A stretch of DNA of 64,000 nt from Halocaridina rubra (lineage: Eukaryota > Arthropoda > Malacostraca > Decapoda > Atyidae): NCBI GenBank assembly GCA_037179515.1, contig JAXCGZ010007566.1, positions 178,501 through 242,500 on the forward strand. Reading direction: 5' to 3'. A program made the translations under genes and the position numbers. How positions within the stretch are numbered: the stretch's first letter is position 1; every line of letters starts with the position of its first letter. Of this stretch, positions 54,430-64,000 are shown piece after piece. Below the pieces are notes generated by a model that was given only the letters and a program-made list of their open reading frames with translations, was not told the DNA's origin and did not search any database.

Positions 54430-54782
54430 GTGAGTACAGCAACACCAATATTAATATTTATATTAAAAACTAATAAGAAAAGTTACAGTATCCTAAAGTA
54501 TTGACATTAGACTTATATATAGTGTCTCTGTCTATGTTTCACGAGTTTTCTTATAATGAATATTGAATATAATCATAAGATAACCTTATCATATATTTAG
54601 ACCTCTGTCCTATTTTTACTTGAGGTTGTAGAGAAGAGGAAAAGTTTTCCCAAATTCAAAAATATTTCAGAATATCTGAATCCAAATTAATGTTGTTTAA
54701 CAGAACTATCATATTTTTTAACTTATAATTTATTTCTTTTTCTTTGGCAGGTCATAGAGAAGTATCAGAAGTGAATAAAATA

Positions 54783-55987
54783 ATGATGGTATTCAATGTA
54801 TCAACTATTTTTTGGCTGTTGCTTGCCATCAATAGATGGTCTCTTATTCACACTCTACCTGCAAGGGAGGTAGTGGCGTTGAGCACTCCAAAGGAGAACG
54901 AAAAATATGACACTGATGTTCTTAATGAGTCGCAAGAGACTGAATACGATCAGCATTACGACGACCGTCAAATAACCATCAGGAAATGTTGCGGCATAAT
55001 TACTCAGCAGTGTGAAGCTGCCGGAGAAGACAGCAACATTGATGACTACATCCATAGACTAGTGGATGACGATGCCTCAGATGACCACTTTACATATACA
55101 TACATACATATACCTTGGCTATTTCCCCCTTAAATTGGGGGGTAGCCGACATCAAAAAAGGAAAACAGTTTGGGGAGAAGTTATTCTCCCCTCTACTCCC
55201 CCTCTTCTTTGACGTCTCACAGGAGGTTGGTTTAAGGGGGGAGATTCCTAGTCCCCCCGCCCCGTCCACTTTTAGTCGCCTTTTACGACACGCAGGGAAT
55301 ACGGGGTAGGCTATTCTTTGATATTGTGCAAGTATTCATGGAAAAATAGAAAAATGCCAAGGAACAGATGATTATCCTCTAGTTAAGCGTGCAGATGCAA
55401 GAGCATTTGCTATAACATCAACTGATTATTTAAGAGAGAAGTCATCTGGTGCTGTATTTGATCATGATAACTACTGCTTGGAAATAGCAGCAGCATCCAT
55501 ACAAAAACATCTAGATGAAGAATTCGTCGTTTCTTACTGCCCAGTTTGGACTGAGGGAGTCAAGGAACAATCTCTTCAGTCGAATTCAATAGGAAAATGT
55601 TGTCCTCATGGTGAACATCTGGCAGTGTTTCAAAATGAATTTCAATGCACTGCAGATGAAAATGAGAGAAACTTAGAAAACGACCCTTATCTCAGACACT
55701 CAAATATCACAGAGATATTATTTACGTCTTTTCCCGTTTGCTCAGTTGGTGGAGGGTACCACGTTTTCCCTCTGGGTATTAACCAGGAGAGTTACGCTGC
55801 ATTTGGAGAATCTCAAGACCTGGAGATTGTAGCAATGGAACATGGAGTCTTCGAGAGGAAAACAGCCATCTCCAGAAGCCTCTTCTGTTTGGACTATTCA
55901 ACCAGCGAGAACAGCACTCAGCCCATTGCAGTGGTTTGCCCTGCCCATCCCCAGGACTTCGCCTATCCAGCAGTGGAAAATGTTTAA
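54783..55987 (+). pseudogene. Methuselah-like ectodomain gene, coding exon interrupted by a SINE
   Basis: Acceptor at 54750; ATGATG at 54783. A signal peptide (MMVFNVSTIFWLLLAIN) leads into two cysteine modules: RKCCGIITQQC ... NYCLEI ... SYCPV, then GKCCPHGEHLAVFQNEFQC ... FPLGIN ... LFCLDYS ... VVCP. The KCC-P-G-x-x-L ... C ... (Y/F)CLD ... VC pattern is that of the Methuselah-type GPCR ectodomain, which binds extracellular ligands. The frame is broken by 55098-55324; joining 55097 to 55325 gives one uninterrupted frame of about 325 residues ending at 55985-55987. No seven-helix domain is visible downstream. Either a dead gene, a secreted decoy-like paralogue, or a polymorphic insertion allele. 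The family call is by pattern and moderately sure. Confidence 0.58.
55098..55324 (-). mobile_element. SINE-like insertion (family C related) in coding sequence
   Basis: 227 bp between two ATAT copies (55094-55097 and 55321-55324). On the minus strand it reads CTACCCCGTATTCCCTGCG, then CGTGTCGTAAAAGGCGACTA and GACTAGGAATCTCC, and ends in a TATATGTATGTATGT tail. The head blocks match the repeats at 36448 and 53327. It introduces a stop (TAA at 55131-55133) into the host frame, and no splice sites would remove it cleanly. Confidence 0.72.
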
Positions 55988-56840
55988 ATGAGTGACCACA
56001 TATTCAGAACCGGAGATTGAGGAAAGCTTGATTAGGTTCGGTCAAAAAGGGGCGCCATACTGCCTATAGCCAATACCTCACTATTTGATTGCCTCCCTTA
56101 GTGTACTTAACTCTCCTGGAAAGACAAAGGAAATAGGCGCTCTAACGGCGCAAGATGGAAGGCAGTGGAGGGAGGCTGTGAACATGGTCATAGAGGCAAG
56201 ATGGAGCCTGGAAAGTGAGCGATAAATCTTTTCTTCATCTAAGACTTTACTTATAGGTACAAATACTGCCGTGTATTATTATTATCATAAATCTTACTTA
56301 TCTTACCTCTAAATGAACTGTTATTATACTGGAGAGAAAGATTAACTCTCATCTCAGAGCAGGCAGCTAGAAGGGTCTAGATTTCAATGACTAAGAGCCA
56401 ACTCTAGATCTAAGAAAAATGTCTTTTTTTTTTGTTCATTATGACAATTTATTTATTTACTGCTATCTTTAATTTATATTCTCTCTCTAAGTACAAAAGA
56501 ATAAAAGCTGAAGGTTTCTATCAGTATTTATGTATGAATAAGTTGTCAAAAGTGACAAATATAATATAAAAAGTTAAATTTATACACTATAAATCCAGTT
56601 ATGAATAAAGCAAGTAAAACGTTTTATAAGCTAAGTAAATACGGATAAGATGAAGCTTTATCTTCATTAACCTAGATTTGTTAAATTTCTAGTCCACTCT
56701 TACTAGGAAGCGAGAACAGAGGAAATATCATTTCTGTTTCCTGAAAATAAATTGTTGTTGTTGTTGTTCCGGTTTTACGTCACGGACTCCCTTTATATTT
56801 GCTTATTCTAATATTGTTTTTTTTATCAGAAATATTAACG
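55988..56840. other. Sequence downstream of the Methuselah-like gene
   Basis: No further coding exon or transmembrane-rich frame on the + strand. A TTGTTGTTGTTGTTCCGG stretch near 56753 may be a SINE tail. Confidence 0.5.
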
Positions 56841-56849
56841 TCTGGCGCT

Positions 56850-57245
<396 letters not shown>

Positions 57246-57419
57246 CACATAAGCAACCTCCTTTATGACCATGAGTGTGACACCAGGAATGGGCAAAGAA
57301 ATTGCCATCATCGGACACGGGCACTGAGCATGAATTTACGAAAAAAGATGATAAAGCAAAGAGAACAAAGATGGGGAATATTATGACTTGTCAGATGTGA
57401 AGGGATAATAATGTGTGTG

Positions 57420-58019
<600 letters not shown>

Positions 58020-58111
<92 letters not shown>

Positions 58112-58121
58112 TATATATATT
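58020..58121. repeat. (TA)n microsatellite
   Basis: TA tract with a minor AATA break near 58104. Confidence 0.97.
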
Positions 58122-58548
58122 TGTGACTTCCAGTAACTCCTAATTAAGGAACTCAGTTCCGCCACAGGTCTTTCCAGCAATTATGTCTTTCCTGAGGAGA
58201 GTCTTGCTTCTTCATTCTCGGCAAACTATACAAGATACCTCTTTCTACGACTTAATTCTCGTATTACATTCATTATGACAGAGTCTGCTATGCACAGTGA
58301 ATGATAACTTTAGCATATTTAGGAATAATTTTGAAGGTAAATATAGCGTAATTAGGTAATATAAGAACAACTTCGATTTTAATGAAAAAAAAGGAACCGA
58401 GATAATTTGATGAAATCAGCCAAGAGGTAAATAGTTATAACAGAAAATATAAAGTGATAAAACTGATAAAACTATTTTCAAAAGACTCTGATTTTCAAAG
58501 CTTGAAATCTTGACAAAAAGACACGCAGATAATCAAGTATGTGCGTGG

Positions 58549-60149
58549 TGTGTGATTACCTAATTGTGATTACCTAATTGTGTTTACGGGAAAGAGCCCA
58601 AAGCTCGTATCTTCCCGTCTCCTGATCGGTTCCATTTTAGACTTAGTGATACTTATCGTACCTGTCCTTAAAACTATGAATTGAGATAGCATTAACTACC
58701 TCCTCGCTTAGCGAATTCCAATTATCAACTACTCTTACACTGAAAAAGTATCTCCTTACATCCTGCAAAGAAGTTTTCTTACGAAGCTTCAAACTATGAC
58801 CTCTAGTTCTAGAGCCAGCCATATCGAAATATCGATCCCTATCCACTCTATCATAACCATGAAGGAATTTAAAGACTGTCACCATATCCCCCCTTACTCT
58901 TCTAGCTTCGAGTGATGGCAAGTCTAATTCCCTCAGCCTCTCATCATAACCGAGATTGCGTATTTCTGGCACCAGTTTCGTGGCATGTCTTTGAACTTTT
59001 TCAAGCTTAGCTATGTGCTTTTTCAAGTGCGGATTCCAAAAGGGGGCTGCATATTCGAGTTTTGGCCTCACATAGGTTACATAAATATTTCTGAACATTT
59101 CCTTGTCCATGTGCCTGAAGGCTACCCTTACATTTGATAAGAATGCATATGCTGCCCTTACTACGCCATTTATATGTATTTCTGGAGACAAATCTGCCAG
59201 TATGTTTACTCCTAGATCTCTCTCATTTTCTGTCTCTTGAAGTTGTACTCCAGCCACCGAGTAGTCAAGCTTGGGCCTTCTTGCACTTGTACCCATTCTC
59301 ATTACCTTACATTTTGAGGTATTGAATTTCATTAGCCACTTTTCTGACCACTCATGCAGATTATTTAGATCCTCCTGAAGTTCTCTACCATTGTTCTCGT
59401 TTTTTACTTTCTTCACAATCTTTGCATCATCTGCAAACATATTCATGAATGAATTTACAGACTCTGGTAGGTCATTTACATATACAAGGAACAAAAGTGG
59501 CCCTAAAACTGAACCCTGTGGAACTCCACTACTAACTCTTCTCCATTCAGACACTGAGTGTCTTACTCTAACCCTCTGTTCCCTTCCTTCTAAGTAAGTT
59601 TTTATCCATTCCAAGACATTTCCACCTATTCTAGCCATTGATTGCAGCTTCCTAATAAGTCTCCCATGTGGAACAGTGTCAAATGCTTTCTGGAAGTCTA
59701 GGAATATGCAATCTGCCCAGCCCTCTCTTTCCTGTAAGATTTGGCTTACCTCATCATAAAATTCTAATAAGTTTGTTACTGTTGATCTTCCTTCTCTGAA
59801 GCCATGTTGCCTCACTGACAAAAAGTTGAAGGATTCCAATTGAAGAGAGATATGTTTCCTTAGTAGTTTCTCCATAACTTTGCAAACTATGCTGGTCAAG
59901 GAAACTGGTCTATAGTTCAGAGCCGTATCCCTCCTTCCCTTTTTGAAGATAGGTATCACATTTGCTTGTTTCCAGCATCTTGGAATCTCCCCCGACTCCA
60001 GTGACTCCTTAAATATGATACTTAGTGCCACTGACATTGTGTTTGCGCATTTTTTAAGCACATGAGGGGATATGTCATCAGGACCTGTAGCTTTATGAAC
60101 ATCTAAATCCATCAGCGCTTTGATGGATTGTGTATGTGTGTGTGTGTGT
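58549..60149 (-). mobile_element. CR1-like tandem unit (copy 2)
   Basis: From the tail TGATTACCTAATTG at the left, through RT, to a break at GCGCTTTGATGGATTG followed by (TG)n at the right. The identical break occurs in the next copy, so this 1.6-kb unit was duplicated as DNA and did not retrotranspose twice. Confidence 0.88.
58643..60112 (-). CDS. CR1-like reverse transcriptase, N-terminally truncated (copy 2)
   Basis: Intact 489-codon frame starting inside the RT N-terminus (MDLDVHKATGPDDIS). FADD lies at residues 226-229 and PQGSVLGPLLF precedes it. The endonuclease is absent, so autonomous movement is not expected. Compared with copy 1 it has NLLEFYDEV and HISLQLESFN, shared with copy 3. 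Confidence 0.87.
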   Translation of the reverse strand: MDLDVHKATGPDDISPHVLKKCANTMSVALSIIFKESLESGEIPRCWKQANVIPIFKKGRRDTALNYRPVSLTSIVCKVMEKLLRKHISLQLESFNFLSVRQHGFREGRSTVTNLLEFYDEVSQILQEREGWADCIFLDFQKAFDTVPHGRLIRKLQSMARIGGNVLEWIKTYLEGREQRVRVRHSVSEWRRVSSGVPQGSVLGPLLFLVYVNDLPESVNSFMNMFADDAKIVKKVKNENNGRELQEDLNNLHEWSEKWLMKFNTSKCKVMRMGTSARRPKLDYSVAGVQLQETENERDLGVNILADLSPEIHINGVVRAAYAFLSNVRVAFRHMDKEMFRNIYVTYVRPKLEYAAPFWNPHLKKHIAKLEKVQRHATKLVPEIRNLGYDERLRELDLPSLEARRVRGDMVTVFKFLHGYDRVDRDRYFDMAGSRTRGHSLKLRKKTSLQDVRRYFFSVRVVDNWNSLSEEVVNAISIHSFKDRYDKYH

Positions 60150-61756
60150 GTGTGATTACCTAATTGTGATTACCTAATTGTGTTTACGGGAAAGAGCCCA
60201 AAGCTCGTATCTTCCCGTCTCCTGATCGGTTCCATTTTAGACTTAGTGATACTTATCGTACCTGTCCTTAAAACTATGAATTGAGATAGCATTAACTACC
60301 TCCTCGCTTAGCGAATTCCAATTATCAACTACTCTTACACTGAAAAAGTATCTCCTTACATCCTGCAAAGAAGTTTTCTTACGAAGCTTCAAACTATGAC
60401 CTCTAGTTCTAGAGCCAGCCATATCGAAATATCGATCCCTATCCACTCTATCATAACCATGAAGGAATTTAAAGACTGTCACCATATCCCCCCTTACTCT
60501 TCTAGCTTCGAGTGATGGCAAGTCTAATTCCCTCAGCCTCTCATCATAACTGAGATTGCGTATTTCTGGCACCAGTTTCGTGGCATGTCTTTGAACTTTT
60601 TCAAGCTTAGCTATGTGCTTTTTCAAGTGCGGATTCCAAAAGGGGGCTGCATATTCGAGTTTTGGCCTCACATAGGTTACATAAATATTTCTGAACATTT
60701 CCTTGTCCATGTGCCTGAAGGCTACCCTTACATTTGATAAGAATGCATATGCTGCCCTTACTACGCCATTTATATGTATTTCTGGAGACAAATCTGCCAG
60801 TATGTTTACTCCTAGATCTCTCTCATTTTCTGTCTCTTGAAGTTGTACTCCAGCCACCGAGTAGTCAAGCTTGGGCCTTCTTGCACTTGTACCCATTCTC
60901 ATTACCTTACATTTTGAGGTATTGAATTTCATTAGCCACTTTTCTGACCACTCATGCAGATTATTTAGATCCTCCTGAAGTTCTCTACCATTGTTCTCGT
61001 TTTTTACTTTCTTCACAATCTTTGCATCATCTGCAAACATATTCATGAATGAATTTACAGACTCTGGTAGGTCATTTACATATACAAGGAACAAAAGTGG
61101 CCCTAAAACTGAACCCTGTGGAACTCCACTACTAACTCTTCTCCATTCAGACACTGAGTGTCTTACTCTAACCCTCTGTTCCCTTCCTTCTAAGTAAGTT
61201 TTTATCCATTCCAAGACATTTCCACCTATTCTAGCCATTGATTGCAGCTTCCTAATAAGTCTCCCATGTGGAACAGTGTCAAATGCTTTCTGGAAGTCTA
61301 GGAATATGCAATCTGCCCAGCCCTCTCTTTCCTGTAAGATTTGGCTTACCTCATCATAAAATTCTAATAAGTTTGTTACTGTTGATCTTCCTTCTCTGAA
61401 GCCATGTTGCCTCACTGACAAAAAGTTGAAGGATTCCAATTGAAGAGAGATATGTTTCCTTAGTAGTTTCTCCATAACTTTGCAAACTATGCTGGTCAAG
61501 GAAACTGGTCTATAGTTCAGAGCCGTATCCCTCCTTCTCTTTTTGAAGATAGGTATCACATTTGCTTGTTTCCAGCATCTTGGAATCTCCCCCGACTCCA
61601 GTGACTCCTTAAATATGATACTTAGTGCCACTGACATTGTGTTTGCGCATTTTTTAAGCACATGAGGGGATATGTCATCAGGACCTGTAGCTTTATGAAC
61701 ATCTAAATCCATCAGCGCTTTGATGGATTGTGTATGTGTGTGTGTGTGTGTGGTGT
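60150..61756 (-). mobile_element. CR1-like tandem unit (copy 3)
   Basis: Near-identical duplicate of 58549-60149 with the same truncation point and a (TG)n junction. Differences are few, for example CCTTCTCTTT for CCTTCCCTTT near 61537 and TAACTGAGA for TAACCGAGA near 60548. Confidence 0.88.
60243..61712 (-). CDS. CR1-like reverse transcriptase, N-terminally truncated (copy 3)
   Basis: Intact 489-codon frame with all RT blocks including FADD (226-229). It differs from copy 2 by only a few residues (FKKRRR for FKKGRR, NLSYDERL for NLGYDERL). Confidence 0.87.
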   Translation of the reverse strand: MDLDVHKATGPDDISPHVLKKCANTMSVALSIIFKESLESGEIPRCWKQANVIPIFKKRRRDTALNYRPVSLTSIVCKVMEKLLRKHISLQLESFNFLSVRQHGFREGRSTVTNLLEFYDEVSQILQEREGWADCIFLDFQKAFDTVPHGRLIRKLQSMARIGGNVLEWIKTYLEGREQRVRVRHSVSEWRRVSSGVPQGSVLGPLLFLVYVNDLPESVNSFMNMFADDAKIVKKVKNENNGRELQEDLNNLHEWSEKWLMKFNTSKCKVMRMGTSARRPKLDYSVAGVQLQETENERDLGVNILADLSPEIHINGVVRAAYAFLSNVRVAFRHMDKEMFRNIYVTYVRPKLEYAAPFWNPHLKKHIAKLEKVQRHATKLVPEIRNLSYDERLRELDLPSLEARRVRGDMVTVFKFLHGYDRVDRDRYFDMAGSRTRGHSLKLRKKTSLQDVRRYFFSVRVVDNWNSLSEEVVNAISIHSFKDRYDKYH

Positions 61757-61845
61757 GATTACCTAATTGTGATTACCTAATTGTGTTTACGGGAAAGAGC
61801 CCAAAGCTCGTATCTTCCCGTCTCCTGATCGGTTCCATTTTAGAC

Positions 61846-63444
61846 TTAGTGATACTTATCATACCTGTCCTTAAAACTATGGATTGAGATACCATTAACT
61901 ACCTCCTCGCTTAGCCAATTCCAATTATCAACTACTCTTACACTGAAAAAGTATCTCCTTACATCCTGCAAAGAAGTTTTCTTACGAAGCTTCAAACTAT
62001 GACCTCTAGTTCTAGAGCCAGCCATATCGAAATATCGATCCCTATCCACTCTATCATAACCATGAAGGAATTTAAAGACTGTCACCATTTCCCCCCTTAC
62101 TCTTCTAGCTTCGAGTGATGGTAAGTCTAATTCCCTCAGCCTCTCATCATAACTGAGATTGCGTATTTCTGGCACCAGTTTCGTGGCATGTCTTTGAACT
62201 TTTTCAAGCTTAGCTATGTGCTTTTTCAAGTGCGGATTCCAAAAGGGGGCTGCATATTCGAGTTTTGGCCTCACATAGGTTACATAAATATTTCTGAACA
62301 TTTCCTTGTCCATGTGCCTGAAGGCTACCCTTACATTTGATAAGAATGCATATGCTGCCCTTACTATGCCATTTATATGTATTTCTGGAGACAAATCTGC
62401 CAGTATGTTTACTCCTAGATCTCTCTCATTTTCTGTCTCTTGAAGTTGTACTCCAGCCACCGAGTAGTCAAGCTTGGGCCTTCTTGCACTTGTACCCATT
62501 CTCATTACCTTACATTTTGAGGTATTGAATTTCATTAGCCACTTTTCTGACCACTCATGCAGATTATTTAGATCCTCCTGAAGTTCTCTACCATTGTTCT
62601 CGTTTTTTACTTTCTTCACAATCTTTGCATCATCTGCAAACATATTCATGAATGAATTTACAGACTCTGGTAGGTCATTTACATATACAAGGAACAAAAG
62701 TGGCCCTAAAACTGAACCCTGTGGAACTCCACTACTAACTCTTCTCCATTCAGACACTGAGTGTCTTACTCTAACCCTCTGTTCCCTTCCTTCTAAGTAA
62801 GTTTTTATCCATTCCAAAACATTTCCACCTATTCTAGCCATTGAGTGCAGCTTCCTAATAAGTCTCCCATGTGGAACAGTGTCAAACGCTTTCTGGAAGT
62901 CTAGGAATATGCAATCTGCCCAGCCCTCTCTTTCCTGTAAGATTTGGCTTACCTCATCATAAAATTCTAATAAGTTTGTTACTGTTGATCTACCTTCTCT
63001 GAAGCCATGTTGCCTCACTGACAAAAAGTTGAAGGATTCCAAGTGAAGAGAGATATGTTTCCTTAGTAGTTTCTCCATAACTTTGCAACCTATGCTGGTC
63101 AAGGAAACTGGTCTATAGTTCAGAGCCGTATCCCTCCTTCCCTTTTTGAAGATAGGTATCACATTTGCTTGTTTCCAGCATCTTGAAATCTCCCCCGACT
63201 CCAGTGACTCCTTAAATATGATACTTAGTGCCACTGATATTGTGTTTGCGCATTTCTTAAGCACATGAGGGGATATGTCATCAGGACCTGTAGCTTTATG
63301 AACATCTAAATCCATCAGCGCTTTGCATACCTCTGTGGCTGTAAGGTTGATGTTCTCTAATACCGGCCCTTGAGCTTCTATCACTGCAATCTGAGGGGGT
63401 GGGGTATTTTCTACTGTAAATACTGACTGAAACTCCTTGTTCAT
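61846..63444 (-). CDS. CR1-like reverse transcriptase (copy 4)
   Basis: Intact 532-codon frame with FADD at 269-272. A Met begins this frame just after an in-frame TGA (63453-63455 region) that separates it from the linker frame upstream. The same TGA occurs in copy 1 at about 45018. Confidence 0.88.
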   Translation of the reverse strand: MNKEFQSVFTVENTPPPQIAVIEAQGPVLENINLTATEVCKALMDLDVHKATGPDDISPHVLKKCANTISVALSIIFKESLESGEISRCWKQANVIPIFKKGRRDTALNYRPVSLTSIGCKVMEKLLRKHISLHLESFNFLSVRQHGFREGRSTVTNLLEFYDEVSQILQEREGWADCIFLDFQKAFDTVPHGRLIRKLHSMARIGGNVLEWIKTYLEGREQRVRVRHSVSEWRRVSSGVPQGSVLGPLLFLVYVNDLPESVNSFMNMFADDAKIVKKVKNENNGRELQEDLNNLHEWSEKWLMKFNTSKCKVMRMGTSARRPKLDYSVAGVQLQETENERDLGVNILADLSPEIHINGIVRAAYAFLSNVRVAFRHMDKEMFRNIYVTYVRPKLEYAAPFWNPHLKKHIAKLEKVQRHATKLVPEIRNLSYDERLRELDLPSLEARRVRGEMVTVFKFLHGYDRVDRDRYFDMAGSRTRGHSLKLRKKTSLQDVRRYFFSVRVVDNWNWLSEEVVNGISIHSFKDRYDKYH

Positions 63445-63450
63445 TTCTTT

Positions 63451-63990
63451 TCAGATCTCTTCATCCGTCTCAGTGATGCTTCCATCCGCTCTCTTTAGCC
63501 TTAAAACCTGTTCTTTTACCTTCAGTTTTCCTCTGATAAAGCTGTGGAAAAGCTTGGGATTTTCTTTAACCATCCTGGTGATGTCCCTCTCATAATCTCT
63601 CTCTGCCTCTCTCCTTTTACTTAGGTAGTCATTTCTTGCTCTTTTGTAGGTTTGCCAGGCATTTATGTTTTTTCTCCTCCTATACCTTTTCCAGCATTTG
63701 TCTCTCCACTCCTTAGCTCTTTTACACCCATTATCGAACCATTTCTCTCTGGCATGAATTACACCTACTTTGGTGACAGGTATGCAGCAATCTACTATCT
63801 TCCCATATTTCTCACAAAAGATGTCATACATTTCTTGTACAGATTTGTTGTAAAATAAGGTTCTCCAGTCAATAACTGCAAAAAGCTCATTTATTTTGAT
63901 GTAATCTCCTTTCGGATAGTTCCTCCTCATGTCCTCAGTGCCTCTACTCTCAGGAAGAATATCTTCTATGATATACTCCATCAACAACAC
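63451..63990 (-). CDS. CR1-like endonuclease C-terminus and linker (copy 4, partial)
   Basis: Open frame from the window edge to the TGA. It includes the end of the endonuclease (LLMEYIIEDILPESRG) and a basic linker with REKWFDNGCKRAKEW and KRARNDYLSKRREAER. No frameshift in this part, unlike copy 1. The rest of the endonuclease is beyond position 64000. Confidence 0.8.
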   Translation of the reverse strand: MLLMEYIIEDILPESRGTEDMRRNYPKGDYIKINELFAVIDWRTLFYNKSVQEMYDIFCEKYGKIVDCCIPVTKVGVIHAREKWFDNGCKRAKEWRDKCWKRYRRRKNINAWQTYKRARNDYLSKRREAERDYERDITRMVKENPKLFHSFIRGKLKVKEQVLRLKRADGSITETDEEI

Positions 63991-64000
63991 ACAGTGGTCA

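Larger units (their letters stand above)
61757..64000 (-). mobile_element. CR1-like element, longer copy running out of the window (copy 4)
   Basis: Tail TGATTACCTAATTGTGATTA at the left, RT, linker and part of the endonuclease to the window edge. It is the probable source of the duplicated 1.6-kb unit because it continues past their common break (GCGCTTTGCATACC). Confidence 0.88.

Noticed and set aside
55098..55324. A genuine intron, including a U12-type AT-AC intron
   Set aside because: No GT-AG pair fits the frame. An ATACCTT near 55107 is not a proper U12 donor, and there is no TCCTTAAC branch site before the right edge. Repeat similarity and flanking ATAT copies favour insertion.

Overview
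The window is eukaryotic nuclear DNA, most likely from an arthropod and plausibly a decapod crustacean. The grounds are multi-exon genes with GT-AG introns, very long (TA)n, (TAA)n and (GA)n/(GT)n microsatellites, abundant CR1-like, Tigger/pogo and Ty3/gypsy elements, and a Methuselah-like ectodomain gene (a family expanded in arthropods). The species assignment is inference; no marker gene is present.

Host genes. (1) + strand, 179-26575: the last seven exons (443 codons) of COG3, conserved oligomeric Golgi complex subunit 3. The 5' half lies outside the window. One intron (2684-23567, about 20.9 kb) is almost entirely repeats. (2) - strand, 49964-36059: a complete six-exon AAGAB gene (304 aa), the alpha/gamma-adaptin-binding protein p34, convergent with COG3. 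(3) + strand, 54783-55987: a secreted Methuselah-like ectodomain gene. Its coding exon is split by a 227-bp SINE-like insertion; removing the insertion restores one frame of about 325 codons. COG3 and AAGAB both act in vesicle traffic, but nothing suggests the neighbourhood is functional.

Repeat layout. COG3 introns hold MITEs at 351-962 and 2053-2366 and tRNA-derived SINEs. The large COG3 intron holds (TA)n, then an inverted array of a 271-bp tRNA-derived satellite (five cores reversed, then seven forward, 3471-6440), then (TA)n, then a decayed minus-strand Tigger/pogo transposon (6662-23508). The middle of its transposase gene is tandemly repeated five times with a 1082-bp period. A young 10.26-kb Ty3/gypsy-type element (8625-18887, TSD CCTTC) sits inside unit 2. 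It has an intact 1378-codon ORF with protease-integrase-RT-RNase H order, so integrase precedes RT as in Gmr1-like elements. 27300-35700 is an old transposon graveyard with Jockey-like fragments. AAGAB introns contain a CR1-like copy, two Tigger derivatives and several SINEs. 50482-53326 carries two more CR1 fragments. 58549-64000 carries three head-to-tail CR1-like copies, two of which come from a recent tandem duplication of a 1.6-kb unit.

Most notable items: the Gmr1-like element with reordered pol, truncated Gag and hairpin repeats in its leader; the five-unit transposase array; the inverted Pol III-type satellite; and the SINE interrupting the Methuselah-like gene.
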